Origin: Cryptomeria japonica
Taxonomy: Eukaryota > Streptophyta > Pinopsida > Cupressales > Cupressaceae
Direction of reading: 5' to 3'
Assembly (NCBI RefSeq): GCF_030272615.1
Contig: NC_081406.1
Span: 482,887,900-482,951,899 of the forward strand
Length of the DNA: 64,000 nt
The position numbers and the translations under genes are program-made. The notes beneath the pieces are model-generated. The model was not told the DNA's origin. It saw only the letters and a program-made list of their open reading frames with translations, and made no database searches. This document shows, in pieces, positions 22,901-34,625 of this stretch (the stretch's first letter is position 1; each line of letters starts with the position of its first letter).

Positions 22901-23530
22901 CAAAGTTCCCACTCACCCTCAAATGATTTGGATCCAGAAGAAGGAGTATGCCTAATGATGAAGAGGACATTACTAAAGACACCAACACCATAAGAACCAC
23001 CACAAAGGAAGACGTTGTTCAGGACACATTGCAAGAGCCACGGTAAGGTCTATAAACTTGTTGTTGATTCTGGTTCAACTGAGAATTTAGTGTCTATAGA
23101 AATGGTAGACAAACTCAAACTTGTAAAGTTGTCCCATCCCAACCCATCCCATGTATCTTTGCTTAGAAAAGGCCAACAAACCCTCATAAATGAACAGGCT
23201 TGGGTTGATTTCTCTATAGGAGAATATAAGGATAGAATACTATGTGATGTTATAGACATGGATTTGTGTCATTTGTTGTTAGGCCGCCCTTGGTAGTATG
23301 ATCTCAAGGCACAACATGATGGGATGAAAAATACTTATAACATTAACAAGGATGGAAATGTATACACCATGAAACCACTGCCTGACCTTAGGAATGAAAA
23401 ACAAAACAAACCAATGGTATTATTGGTAGGAGAAAGGGAGATGGTAGAAATCATAAAAGAAGCCAGTGGAGCCTATGCCTTAATCTTGAAGCCCAAGGAG
23501 TAGGAAAACCCTAAGGAGGTACCCAAAGAA
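22901..23530 (+). pseudogene. Chromo-1 aspartic protease
   Basis: Cleaves the polyprotein in family members. The segment 23015-23296 reads KLVVDSGSTENLVSIEM, with the catalytic DSG, and ends DLCHLLLGRPW, the conserved ILLGRPW helix. The next codon is TAG where this family has Gln (GRPWQYD). The following region to 23530 (YDLKAQHDG, then a spacer) also contains a TAG near 23501. Length and order fit a gypsy protease. Confidence 0.88.
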
Positions 23531-24914
23531 TTGCAAGAACTTCTCAACATTAACAAAGGTGTAGTTGCAGGAGACATGCCAGATGCCCTACCACCTTTAA
23601 GAGATGTATGTCATCACATTGACTTCATACCTGGTGCCTCACTACCTAACAAAGAAACTTATAAGCTTACTCTTGATCAGACTACAGAAGTCTTAAGACA
23701 AGTCCAAGATCTACTGGATAAAGGGTTGATACAAAAGAGTAAGAGCCCATGTGCAGTCCCTAGTGTATTAGCCCATAAAAAGGATGGAAAATGGAGGCTA
23801 TGCACTGATTATAGGGTAGTGAAAAAAATCACAATCAGGTACAGATTCCCAATTCCAAGGATTGAAGATCTAATGGATCAATTAGGAGGTGCATGTTACT
23901 TTTCAAAGATAGACCTTAAATCAAGCTATCACCAAATCCAGATAAGGCCAGGAGATGAGTGGAAAACTACATTTAAAACCATAGAGGGATTATATGAATG
24001 GCTTGCCATGTCATTTGGCCTTAGTAATGCACCTAGCACATTCATGAGATTGATGAACAAAGTTCTTCAGGACTTCAATGGAAAGTTTGTGGTTGTACAT
24101 CTTGATGATATACTTGTTTTCAGTAAGACCAAGGAAGAGAACTTGGAACATCTCAGTCAAGTCTTAAAAAGACTTCATGAATAGAAATTGTTGATAAATC
24201 TGGAAAAAATGTGTTTTCATGCAGGAAGAACTAATATATTTGGGATTTGTGATATCCAAAGGTACTTTGAAGATGGATCCAGAGAACGTAGATGCCATCT
24301 TGACTTGGCCAACACCAAGGACACCGGGAGAGGTGAGAATCTTTCATGGGTTGGCAACATTCTATAGGAAATTCATTAAAAATTTCAGTCACATCTGTGC
24401 ACCACTCCTTGACACCATCAAGGGAGGAAGAAAGGTAAAGTTTGACTAGACAAACAAAGCAAAGGAAGCATTTAAATACCTGAAAGGTAGAGTGGCACAA
24501 TTTCCTATTCTTACGCTTCCTGATTTCAATAAATTATTCATAGTAGAAATAGATGCAAGTAATTTGGCCATTGGAACAATCCTTAGCCAAGAAGGTAGGC
24601 TGGTTGCATTATTTTCTGAAAAATTGAATGAAGCTAAACAAAAGTATAGTACACATGACTTGGAACTATATGCAATGGTGCAAGCACTTAAAAAGTGGAG
24701 GCATTATCATTTGCCCAAAGAATTTATTGTTTTCACTAACAACCATGCATTAAGCTTCTTGAATGGACAGGAGAAACTAAGTTGCAAGCATATGAAGTGG
24801 GTTGAGCAACTACAGGCCTATACCTTCACTATTAAACACAAGAAGGGAACACAAAAAAAAGTGGTAGATGCACTTAGTAGGAGAGTCCATTTAGTGCAGG
24901 AGGTTCAGATCTAG
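23531..24914 (+). pseudogene. Chromo-1 reverse transcriptase and RNase H
   Basis: RT motifs are in order: LCTDYRVVKKITIRYRFPIP, first Asp in FSKIDLKSSYHQI, FGLSNAPSTFMRLMN, and the active site HLDDILVFSKT with both Asp kept (about 24097-24130), then ELIYLGFVISKG. A stop near 24182 and a short frameshift precede 24219, and TAG replaces Trp near 24448. RNase H (24492-24914) has VEIDAS, DLELYA and KVVDALSRR, but the third acidic position reads Asn (FTNNHAL) where family members have Asp (TDNHAL-type). RNase H would thus be impaired apart from the stops. Confidence 0.9.
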
Positions 24915-26409
24915 AGTATTGGGATTGATGCCCTCAAAGAACTATACAAAGTTGATGTAGATTTTGGTGAGATATATGAGGTTTGCATTACTCTTTCTAA
25001 TGCATATCACACTTTGTATTCTGATTATATGATTTAGAATGGCTTACTATTCAAAGGGGGATAGTTGTGTATTCCAAAGTGTTCAATGAGAGAAAATCTC
25101 ATTAAGGAGAAACATTGTGGTCCCATGGGAGGCCATTTTGGTATTGATAAAATACTACAGTTGGTTAGGAGGCACTACTTTTGACCTAAAATGTAGACAA
25201 ACATTAGGAAGTTTGTAGAGTCTTGCACAATTTGTCAAAGAGCTAAAGGAGTTAGCACAAATCAAGGCCTTTACCAACCATTGCCAGTACCTACAAAACC
25301 GTGGGATAGTGTGAGTATGGACTAAGTTATGGGTTTGCCTATGACAAGACAAGGGTTTGACAACATTTTTGTAATTGTAGACAGATTCAGTAAAATGGCA
25401 CATTTTGTACCCTACAAGTCCATAAATGATGCATCTCACATTGCAAATTTATTCTTTAAGGAAGTAATCAAAATCCATGGATTGCCTTCCTCAATCATCT
25501 CAGATAGAGATGTAAAGTTTCAAGGACATTTTTGGAGAACTCTTTGGAAGAAGTTAGGCACAAATTTTTCTTTCAATTCTGCATACCATCCTTAGACAGA
25601 TGGACAGACTAAATTTGTAAATAGGTCTCTTGGAAACCTACTTAGATGTCTAACCAAGCAGTATGCACAAGCTTGGGATTCAATTCTTCCATAGGCAGAA
25701 TTTGTATTTAATGATACTATTAACAGGACCACTGGAAAAACTCCTTTTCAAATTAACTATGGTATTCATCCTAGAGGGGTGATGGAGTTAAGAGAGCTAC
25801 CAAATGATTTCAAAGCAAGTGCCCAAGGAGAATATTTGGCAGAGTTTATCAAACAAGTTCATGAACAGGTGAAGGAGACTTTGAAATCTACTACTGAGAA
25901 GTATAAGGTACATGTAGATCATAGAAAAAGATATGTCAGTTTCAAAATAGGAGATCAAGTGTGGGATTATTTGAACAAAGGTGGGTTGCCTAAAGGCAAG
26001 TACACCAAGTTGCGGATGAGGAAGATTGGTTTGTGCCAAATCATCCATAAGTTTGGAGATAATGCATATGAAATCTCTCTACCACCTAATCTTGTTATTT
26101 CTCCTATTTTTAATGTTTGTGATCTCACTCCATTCAAGAGTATTGTAGGTGATAACAATTCTTTGTAGGAAGTTGATGATGAACAGGTTGAATGGTTGAA
26201 GGACCTTCCACCTAGCCAACCACTCCAATTGGAGAAAGTGTTGGACACTAAAGTGGTAAAAAAAACCAGGAAGAACACCTAGAAGGAATATCTGGTCAAG
26301 TGGAGAGGTTTACCAAACTTGGATGCCACTTGGATGGATGAGCAGACAATCCTCAAGCATGGCACCACATTGCAAGAGCTACTCTCGAATAGGAATGTGA
26401 TTTCAAAGC
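24915..26409 (+). pseudogene. Chromo-1 integrase with C-terminal chromodomain
   Basis: The zinc region (GGHFGIDK, CTICQRAK; 25090-25245) leads to the core: first Asp in SVSMD (25318), second Asp in IISDRDVKF (about 25500), and the third position TDGQTKFVNRSL, where catalytic Glu has become Lys. The C-terminal domain is at 25779-26168 (KIGDQVW, GPxx-like segment). A chromodomain follows at about 26215-26390 (KEYLVKWRGLPNLDATWMDE). Chromodomains bind modified histone H3 tails and steer chromoviruses to heterochromatin. Stops at 25182, 25195, 25321, 25595 and 25692, and others, inactivate it; most fall on Gln or Trp positions. Confidence 0.92.
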
Positions 26410-26423
26410 AACAGGGGGAGTAT
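26410..26423 (+). other. Chromo-1 polypurine tract
   Basis: CAACAGGGGGAGTA directly abuts the TGGTG start of the 3' LTR, the expected position for plus-strand priming. Confidence 0.82.
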
Positions 26424-28493
26424 GGTGTAGGAGCACCCCAACAATGAAGCCCCTTTTCCATTTTCATGGTTGTTGTAATAAAAATCCATTTTTGTAAGAT
26501 GAATTGTCAAGTTGGTACACCTATAAACCACTTGGTCAAACTTGGTCAAAGGATCTATGGTAGACTAGAAAGAGTCAAATTTTTTGTGTCTTATGTGCTT
26601 AGGGTTCATTTGGAAACCTTTGGAGCGTAGGAAAATGCATAAATGGTCGATAGACCAAATGTTGCAAAAAGTTGTAAAAGCTGCACTATCAGCGTAACTG
26701 ATCCCGATACAGTTGCCTTCTTGAAGAATTGTCATCGGATATCGGTGTAACCCATTTTGAGTACCACCTGATAACCTGATGGAGGGATGACATTCTGAAG
26801 GAGTTTTCATTGGGTATCAGTGTAGTTATACCCCGACAACCCGATAAGTAAGCATATTTAAGGAGTCGGCATCAGGGATCGGGAGTTGAGGATCCTCAAC
26901 GTAGCATATTTAAGGAGTCGGCATCAGGGATCGGGAGTTGAGGATCCTAACTTACCCCGACAACCCGATAAGTAAGCACACTTGGAGTTTTGGCGATGGC
27001 AATTGGAGAAGCTATTTTGAAGTCATCCTAATGACCTGATGGAACAATAGCCTTGTGTCCACTAGTTATCGGGCATCAGCAAAACGGGTGTTTGAGTTAC
27101 CCCAAAATCGGGCATCGGGAAAGCAGGTGTTTAAGTTATCCCAAAGAGCCGATCGAAAAGTACACCACCTTGAGAACATTTCATCGAACATCAAATAGAG
27201 AGTTTTGAGCTACTCCGATGACCCAATAGAACCACATGATTGTAAAATTGTCCATTGGGCATCGAAGGTCATGTTTTCGACCTATGTTGATGACCCGATG
27301 GAAGTTGCCAACTGCCAGAAAATATAACCGAATAGGAATTCAGTCTCCCAACTCCTCCCAGTGGCTAAGCCAGTTTGGATTTTGGTTGAGGACATTGGTG
27401 GAGACCTATTTGAAGAATTTTGAATCACTTCCAAGGGGGAGAAGATTGATTCAATGAATGTAAATTGATCTTTTGGTGTGGACAGAATACAGTTGCAGGT
27501 TTCAAAAAAATATATGTTGTGTTGGAAGAAATCAATAAGTTGCATTGGTAGGACTTTGCATGGGCATGATGGTTTATAATTGTGTAATTCCATTTGTTTT
27601 CAATTGGCTTAGGGTCTACGTTGACACATCTGAGTCAGAAATTCTTCTGCTCTAGTCTGACAACCAGGGTGAAGTGCAATCAGGGTTTCATCTCGCAATG
27701 GCTATAACTTGAGATTCCTGAATTGGACCACAACGACCGTTAGAGGATATCAAGTTAGATAAATGTAAGTTAGGAATCTAGTAGTTGCAACCTAGGAAGT
27801 GTCAGCACTTAGGTTCTACACCATACCCTAGGCCAAGCATGCCCATGTGCTTGGTCTCAGAATTTAGGAAGTAGGAGTGCAGAAGGACTCCGGGAGTGGA
27901 CTGAACTGATCTAAGGTTGGATTGTGTGTATAGGATCATCTGTAGACCTGAACTAAATGTTTATTTAGCCTTTTGAATTCATTTGCAGTTTGTTTCTTCA
28001 GAACTAGACCTAGTTACCCCTATTAGGCCTATCTGGCCTAGAGGAGTTCAGAGGTGGACAAAAGGAGTTGGAGCCTGTCCTTTTGGAATCTGAAAGTACT
28101 CAATAAAGGGTACTCAGATCTAATTTTTTTTTTCTTCATCCTTTGGAAGAGTGGAGGTTTTTTTGCAGAAAATAGTGTTTGGAGGGCTACAAGTTGAATT
28201 GGGTTTGGTATGACAGTATAGTAGCACTTGGGTGTTGTGGGTCTAGGAGCTATTGGGGATCAACTTGGTTGATCAAAACAAGTCTGAGACAAGATAGGGG
28301 AACCCTTTCCACTCCCTAAACTAAAGGGTTCAAGTATTTTCATGTTTTGCTAAGTAGGCTAGTCTGCCATTAGCCTTAGCATGCTAAGTAAGGTGACATT
28401 GTTCACTGGGTCAGAGTGAACAAAAGGGATTGAACATCTCTAGAAGGTTGGAATTAGGGCTTTATTGTGCTTCCCCTATTGACCTCTTCATCA
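26424..28493 (+). repeat. Chromo-1 3' LTR
   Basis: It starts TGGTGTAGGAGCACCCC and ends CTTCATCA, followed by the AGGAG duplication. It is 40 bp longer than the 5' copy, chiefly because of a tandem duplication at 26851-26951. Confidence 0.93.
26851..26951 (+). repeat. 52-bp tandem duplication in Chromo-1 3' LTR
   Basis: The unit starting AGCATATTTAAGGAGTCGG occurs at 26851 and 26903. The 5' LTR has one copy (near 20168), so the duplication arose after insertion. Confidence 0.85.
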
Positions 28494-28498
28494 AGGAG

Positions 28499-29560
28499 CA
28501 TGACCAAACCATAATTATTAAGGAGTCTTACCGATATCACCCTTGATATGCACCCGGTTAAGAGCGTAAACAATAGTAATCACAACTTCTCTCCAATAGA
28601 CATGTGGAACATTTCTTTCAGACATTATTGTCCTTGCAACTTCCTAAATGGTTTTTTTCTTCCTTTCCACAACTCCATTTTGTTGAGGGTTTCTTGGAGC
28701 AAATAATTGTCCTCTTATCCTGTGCTCTTCACAATATGTATTAAACTCACCAGAAGTGAATTCTCCACCTCTATTTGATCTCAGACACTCCATCTTCAAA
28801 ACCTATCTCAATCTCAACCATAGCTTTGAAAATCTTGAACTTCTTTAATGCTTCAAACTTCTCCCTTAAGAAAGTAACACCCATCATCTTATAATAATCA
28901 TAAATTATCGACTTGAAATATATTTCTTCTTGCAAGCTTCTAACTCTAGAAGGTCCACACAAATTAGTATGCACAACATCCAATAATCCATTTGAAAAAT
29001 GCTTCTTACTCTTGAAAGAAATTCTTGTTTTCTTCCCTAACTGGCATTCCTTGCACATAGAGTTAGTAGGTTTCACCAACTTACAAATATCTCTCACAGC
29101 CTGAGTAGAACTTTTCTTGATAATGTTATCAAAATTCACATTACACATCCTTCTATGCCACAACCAACTTTCTTCAACTTGAGCAATTAAACAACTTTTA
29201 CTGGCACTATTCAAGTGAAAGATATTACCTTTAGTTTTTGTACCTGATGCAATCTCTATTCTAGAACTACCCAATATTGTACATTTTCCATTCTTGAATT
29301 GAAGATCATATCCCTTGTTAATCATCTGTCCAACACTTGAAAGATTATGCTTTAGGCCTTCTACATACAAGACATTATTAGTACTGTGCTTACCAAATCT
29401 CTTTCCACATTCATGTTGCTAGCTAAATAAATAGGTATTGGATCATCTTCCTTGGTAGCAATAAACACCCATTCATTATCACTTGCATTTCCTTTATCTG
29501 ATTCATCATCTAACACACCTTCATCAGTAGTATAATAACATCTCTTCATAAATTTAGGCT
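28499..29560 (-). pseudogene. Copia-2 integrase core, zinc region and protease end
   Basis: Read from 29560 downward: acidic spacer (EEDDPIPI), then protease-to-integrase sequence (KHNLSSVGQMINKGYDL, 29270-29370), LWHRRMCNVNFDNI and CKECQLGKK zinc motifs, and the integrase core. The first catalytic Asp reads Asn (VVHTNLCGPS, about 28965) and the second also Asn (LRSNRGGEF, about 28770). The Glu motif VVERK remains near 28670. A frameshift separates the FREKFEAL stretch from LRSN. The C-terminus continues to 28499 (RVHIKGDIGKTP) and across Chromo-1. Two of three catalytic acids are lost. Confidence 0.87.
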
Positions 29561-30440
29561 TGTAAGGTTTCCTAGGAACTCTTTATGAACATCTTGAGGG
29601 AAAATGTCCTATCTTATTGCAAGAAAAATATTTAAGAGGCAACTTTCCTTCATACTTACTGGCTCCTTTAGGTAATCTCCTAGCAATTAGTGCTTCAAGC
29701 TCATCAAGCTCTCACTCTTCTTCTTCTATTTCCTTCATTGCTTTCTCATATCTTGATACCCTCCTTGAAGAACTTTCTCGCGGATCATATATTTTCTTAT
29801 CCTTTATGTAAATAGTGACTTTCAATGTAGATTATGTCTTACGAAGGGAATCACCAAACTCACTCAACTCAAAAGATAATAGCTTGCCAATCAACATGTC
29901 TCTAGTTACATCAATCAAGGTCCATATTTCCTCAATAGCAACAACTTTTTGTTTAAAGGATGTAGGTAAAGACCTGAGCACTTTATCAACAATCTTTGAT
30001 TCTTCCAACTTTCCATTAACGCATCTGATATTGCACACTATCTCAGTCACCTTTTGCATAAAAGAAGTGATGTTCTCATCTTCGCCCATCCTCAACATCT
30101 CATACTTTCCTTTTAAACTCTGCAACTTAGCAATCCTCACATAACTATCACCTTCATACAGGGTTTCCAACTTCTTTCAGATCTCATGAGTAGTCTACAA
30201 TTCCATAACATTTGTCATCTCAAAATCAGTCAAAGCACTCAACAATGCTTCCTTAGCCCTAATATTGCATTCAAATTCCTTTATCTCATCCGGAGTTGAA
30301 TGTACATTAGTAGGAACAATATACTTGTTCTTTGTAATAATCCAATAAGCTTCACCAATGCATCTTAGATGACACTCCATGCAATTCTTTCAAAGAGAGT
30401 AATTGTTTCCATCTAATCCTAAACTGTCCTTCTTTTAAGT
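29561..30440 (-). pseudogene. Copia-2 gag
   Basis: Minus reading gives the capsid-type region (METLYEGDSYVRIAKLQSL, MGEDENITSFMQKV; 29832-30170; and DFEMTNVMEL, 30195-30380) and a damaged zinc knuckle, FSCNKIGHFPSRC, near 29590-29630, where the first Cys has become Tyr. The N-terminus ends abruptly at 30440 against the Copia-3 LTR. In Copia-1 a further 70 bp with the primer site would follow. Stops and frame changes occur near 29820 and 30180. Confidence 0.85.
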
Positions 30441-31554
30441 TGTTAGGAACTGGGAAGGACAATTGAGAGGGGGGGTGAATCAGTTGTCAATAAATTATAA
30501 CCCAAAACAAATTATTACAACTTAAAACTCAGTGCCGATAAAACAAATTAACAATTATAGTATTATTGGTACAACTTAATGCATGAAACAGAAAGTAAAA
30601 CACATCCACAAAACATGACACATAGATTTTGATGTGGAAACCCTATAAGGGGAAAAACCATGGTGGGAAACCTTACCCACAATCAGATAATACTACTGCA
30701 GATAGTAAGTGATTACAATAATGGGGTCTGCACATGCAGAGAGGCCAACTGCCTAGAGCTCACTGCTCAATCACAAAATAGGAGTCACACTGACTACAAT
30801 TGGATGGTTAAATCCAATAATAATGTACTGCTTCAGTATAGCATCTAAAATGTTGGATTCAGTACTGGTTTAAGCTCTAACCATGAATGCCAAACACCTT
30901 CATAACCTTTCGTTCAACCTTCAAATAATATCTATGTGATTCGCACAAGGATCTTCTTATTTTCACTCTTCATAGTGATCTTCAATATTTGCACACACTT
31001 ACTTTTTAATATTCAATAAGATCTTACAATTATTTATACAAAACCTAAGACCTCATGTTTAGGTCAGCTCCCTAACGATATTACATTTAAATCAATTACA
31101 AAATAAGCCTTGATGCAATACAATATGTCAGCCTCAATACATTTACACATTATCCAATCAATAAACCATTTCCAAAATGTGTCGTGTTGATCTAGAACAT
31201 GATATCATGTACCGGTCCATAACCTAGACCTATTTGTTGGTTAAAGAAAATATGTCAACCCGATCAAACCAATAAGAAAAACACCAAATGTAAACATCCA
31301 ATCCATGTCTTTGACATAACCAAATGATCTTCGGGTGATAACAAGTCATTATCAACTTCTTGAGCTATTGGATAAACATATACTAGTGACTGTGCATAAG
31401 CCTATATCCATACCCTGACCACAATGTGTTGGTTCAACAACAAACCAATATAACCAGAGTGCGAAATCAACAATGTAGACCTCCAGAAAGATAAGTGTTG
31501 ATATCAATAACAAAACCAATGCAACACATGATGAAGTCATCCATAATACCAATA
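30441..31554 (-). repeat. Copia-3 3' LTR
   Basis: The plus strand starts TGTTAGGAACTGGG and ends ATACCAATA, the terminal CA changed to TA. The polypurine tract (minus AAAGGGGGAGAT, about 31555-31577) abuts it. It shares the GGGGTCTGCACATGCAG and GAGCTCACTGCTCA block with the other copia LTRs (30720-30770). Confidence 0.88.
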
Positions 31555-33404
31555 ATCTCCCCCTTTGGCATTGATGGCAACACTATATGGAAAAACATCT
31601 AAGTGCCAAAAATAGAATGCCAAATACCAACAATCTCCCAAAAGAGATCAATACAAAGTTCTATAATAGAAGCAATATAACCAAAACCAAAATACATCTC
31701 TCCCCAATCATCAAAGTACAATGTTTTTCCATAGACATCTCTCCCCCTTTGACATCAAATGCCAAAGTAGTCAAGAATAAAAAATAGAACATATAGCTAA
31801 CTACTCCCCCTGAGCAGTAGCTCTCCTTCATCAAGCCAGAAAAAGATATTTCTGTTAGTCCCTGTCGGTTTGATGCCAATCTTCATCATTCAAGTCTATG
31901 TCGGTGAGGTGATTACCCCAAGCTTCTCTCTGAGATATTAAAATGTTTCCTTAGGCAAAGGCTTTGTAAAAATATCTGCAATTTGCTCTTTACTGATCAC
32001 ATAAACCAATCTCACTTCATTTGCTTCAACATTTTCTTTTAGAAAATTATACTTAATAGAAACATGCTTTGTTTTAGAGTGAAATACCGGATTCTTTGAT
32101 ATATCTATTGTTGTTGAGTTATCACAATGAATAATTATTGGTTCATTGCATTTTACCTTGATATCCTTCAACATTTGCTTGATCCATAATACCTGAGTGC
32201 AATTAGTTGCTGCTGCAACATATTCTGCTTCTATTGTAGATAATGATAAACAAGTCTTCTTCTTTCTAATCCATGAAATTAATCTTCTACCAAGAAAGAA
32301 TGCATTGCCAGTGGTACTCTTTCTATCATCCACATCTCCTGCCCAATTTGTATCTGTATATGCACATAACTCAAAATTGTCATCCTTAGGATACCATAAA
32401 CCAAGATTTGTTGTGCCTTGTAGGTACTGGAAAATCCTTTTTACTACAGTTTCATGATTTTATTTAGGATTGCTTTGAAATAGTGAAACAATACACACTG
32501 CATTCATTATATCTGGTCTAGTTTATGTCAAATACAGTAACCCTCCAATCATAGATTTGTACCTTGTCAGATTTATAGGAGCTAAATCATCCTTTAATGT
32601 CAATTTATCAGTTGTAGTCATATGAGTGCTTACCGGTTTGGAGTTTTCCATTCCAAATTTCTTCAAGAGTTCCTTCAAGTATTTTGTTTGACATATGAAT
32701 ATACCTTTATCTGTTTGAGAAATCTGCAAACCTAGAAATTTTTTTATCTCCAATCATAGACATTTCAAATTCTTCTTGCATCTTGTTAGCAAAGTCTTTG
32801 CATAACTCTTCTTCTCCTCCAAATATGATATTATCCACAAATACTTCAATAAACAAAATATCATCATTGGTGATTTTGTAATACAAATTACTGTCAGTAT
32901 TACCTTTTATGTATCCAAGCTTTAGAAGATATTTATCCAGCCTAGCATACCAAGCTCTGGGAGCTTGCTTCAATCCATATAAAGCTTTCCTTAACTTGCA
33001 AACCATATCCTTACCATTTGTTAATGAAAATCCATCAAGTTGTTCAATGTAAACTTCTTCTTCAAGATCTCCATTCAAAAATGCACATTTTACATCCATC
33101 TGATAAACTTTATAGTTCTTGTGATCTATAAATGCAATAAATAGTCTTACTACTTCAATTCTGGATACCGGTGCAAAGGTTTCATCATAATCAATTCTTT
33201 CTTTCTGAGAATAACCTTTACAAACTAATCTTGCTTTATTTTTTATTACTTAACCATCTTGATTAAGTTTATTTCTAAATACCCATTTAGTTCCAATTAC
33301 ATTTTTGTCTTTAGGCCGAGGAACTAATGTCCAAGTATTATTCTTATCAATCTATTCTAATTCATCTTCCATTGCTTTTATCCATTGTTTATCTTGACAT
33401 GCTT
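31555..33404 (-). pseudogene. Copia-3 reverse transcriptase and RNase H
   Basis: RT (32340-33250) has [39 protein letters not shown] and ISQTDKGIF. Its active site reads FVDNIIFGG (about 32840), the second catalytic Asp replaced by Asn. RNase H (31938-32333) has MDDRKSTTG, IEAEYVAAATNC, IHCDNSTTIDI and the closing IFTKPLP and looks intact. Frameshifts lie near 32730 and stops near 32480 and 32525. About 380 bp between RNase H and LTR are noncoding with CTCTCCCCCT tracts. Confidence 0.9.
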
Positions 33405-34625
33405 CAACAACTGATGCTAGTTCAACTTGAGAAATTAAACGTACCTCTTCATTTGCCAATCTTCCTCTTGTCATAACACCTTGATTTTTATTTCCAATTA
33501 TCTTATTTTTTGAATGATTCAATCTTACATACCTAGGTTTATTCTGATTTCCACTTACAGGCTATTGTCCTTCAGTCATAGTTGAGTTTTCTGATGATGC
33601 CAGTGTGACTAGTTCATCATTCTATTCCGGTGCAATCTGTGTCAGTTCATTTATAATCATTTCTATTGTCGGTTCAGAACCTATAGATCTTGATTCCTCT
33701 AAAATGTTCATCTATCTTCACATTAGTACTCTTAATGATTTTCTGCAATCTTTTATTATAACATCTATATGGCTTGCTTCTAGTTGAATAACCAAGAAAT
33801 ATTCCTTCATCACTTCTAGGATCAAATTTTCCAATATACTCATCTCTCCTAATATAGCATTTGCTTCCAAATATTCTGAAATATTTAAGAGTAGGAATAT
33901 GACTGAACCATAGTTCATAAGGGGTCTTACCGGTTTCACCTTTGATGTGAACTATGTTGAAAGTATAGATCGATGTATTCACTGCTTCTCTATAGTACAT
34001 ATGAGGTAGATTTGCTTCCATCATCATGGTTCTTGCTGCATCTAGTATAGTTTTGTTCTTTCTTTCCACAACTCCATTCTGTTGGGGTGTCTAGAGTGCT
34101 GATAGTTGTCTTTTGATTCCATTCTTTTCACAGAATGCATTGAATTCCCTAGATGTAAATTCTCCTCCTTGACGAGATCTCAAACATTTGATTTTTTTGT
34201 CGGTTTCATTCTCTATCATTGCCTTGTGTATCTTGAATCTCCCAAAAGCTTATGATTTCTCCCTGAGAAAAGTAACCCAACACATTCTAGAATAATCATC
34301 AATTATTAGCATAAAGTATTTATCACTCTGAAGACTTCTTGTTCTTGCTAGACTACATAAATAAGTATGAATTAAATCAAGAATATTATTGGATTTCTCA
34401 TAAATGTTGTTAAATGTTGTTCTAACTTGCTTTCCCATTTGACATTCCTTACATACCAGATTATGAGCTTTCACAAGCTTAGGTAAATCCCTTACTGCCT
34501 TGGTTGAACTAATCTTTACAATGCAATCAAAATTCACATGATAAAGTCTTTTATGCCATAACCAACTTTCATCAATCTAAGCAATCAAACATGCCTTATC
34601 ACTAGTATTCAAATGAAAGATATTA
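33405..34625 (-). pseudogene. Copia-3 integrase (interrupted by Tat-2)
   Basis: Zinc region from 34625 (CKECQMGKQ, 34440-34470), then the core with IDDYSRMCWVTFLREKS. The first catalytic position is Tyr in LIHTYLC and the second is Arg in LRSRQGGEF (about 34170), so both Asp are lost; VERKN Glu remains (about 34065). The C-terminal domain GKTPYELWFSH and FDPRSDEGIFLGYST is open at 33674-34069, followed by the variable linker. A stop near 34090 and a frame change near 34250 add to the damage. Confidence 0.88.

Larger units (their letters stand above)
19735..28493 (+). mobile_element. Chromo-1: complete chromodomain Ty3/gypsy element
   Basis: An 8.76-kb plus-strand element with two LTRs of about 2.0 kb, TGG...TCA ends, a primer site, gag, protease, RT, RNase H, integrase, a C-terminal chromodomain, a polypurine tract and a perfect 5-bp target duplication. 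The chromodomain places it among chromoviruses. Coding sequence is broken by many stops, most of them TAG in place of Gln. The boundaries are among the best supported in the window. Confidence 0.95.
18739..30440 (-). mobile_element. Copia-2: old Ty1/copia element, host of Tat-1 and Chromo-1
   Basis: Two pieces remain in the window. RT start, linker and integrase C-terminus are at 18739-19734, and the rest of integrase, protease and gag at 28499-30440. They join exactly when Chromo-1 is removed, through one copy of AGGAG. On the left Tat-1 cuts the RT, so the rest of RT, RNase H and the 3' LTR lie outside the window. On the right, gag coding stops at 30440, where the Copia-3 LTR begins without a primer site. 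It is the oldest traceable layer in the left half. Confidence 0.88.
30441..34625 (-). mobile_element. Copia-3: Ty1/copia element, 3' half
   Basis: Minus strand: 3' LTR 30441-31554, polypurine tract, RNase H, RT, linker and integrase up to the zinc region, where Tat-2 cuts it at 34626 inside the sequence matching Copia-1 position about 8405. The remaining gag-protease and 5' LTR are not found to the right of Tat-2 in this window. It closely resembles Copia-1 in protein but has a distinct LTR. Confidence 0.88.
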
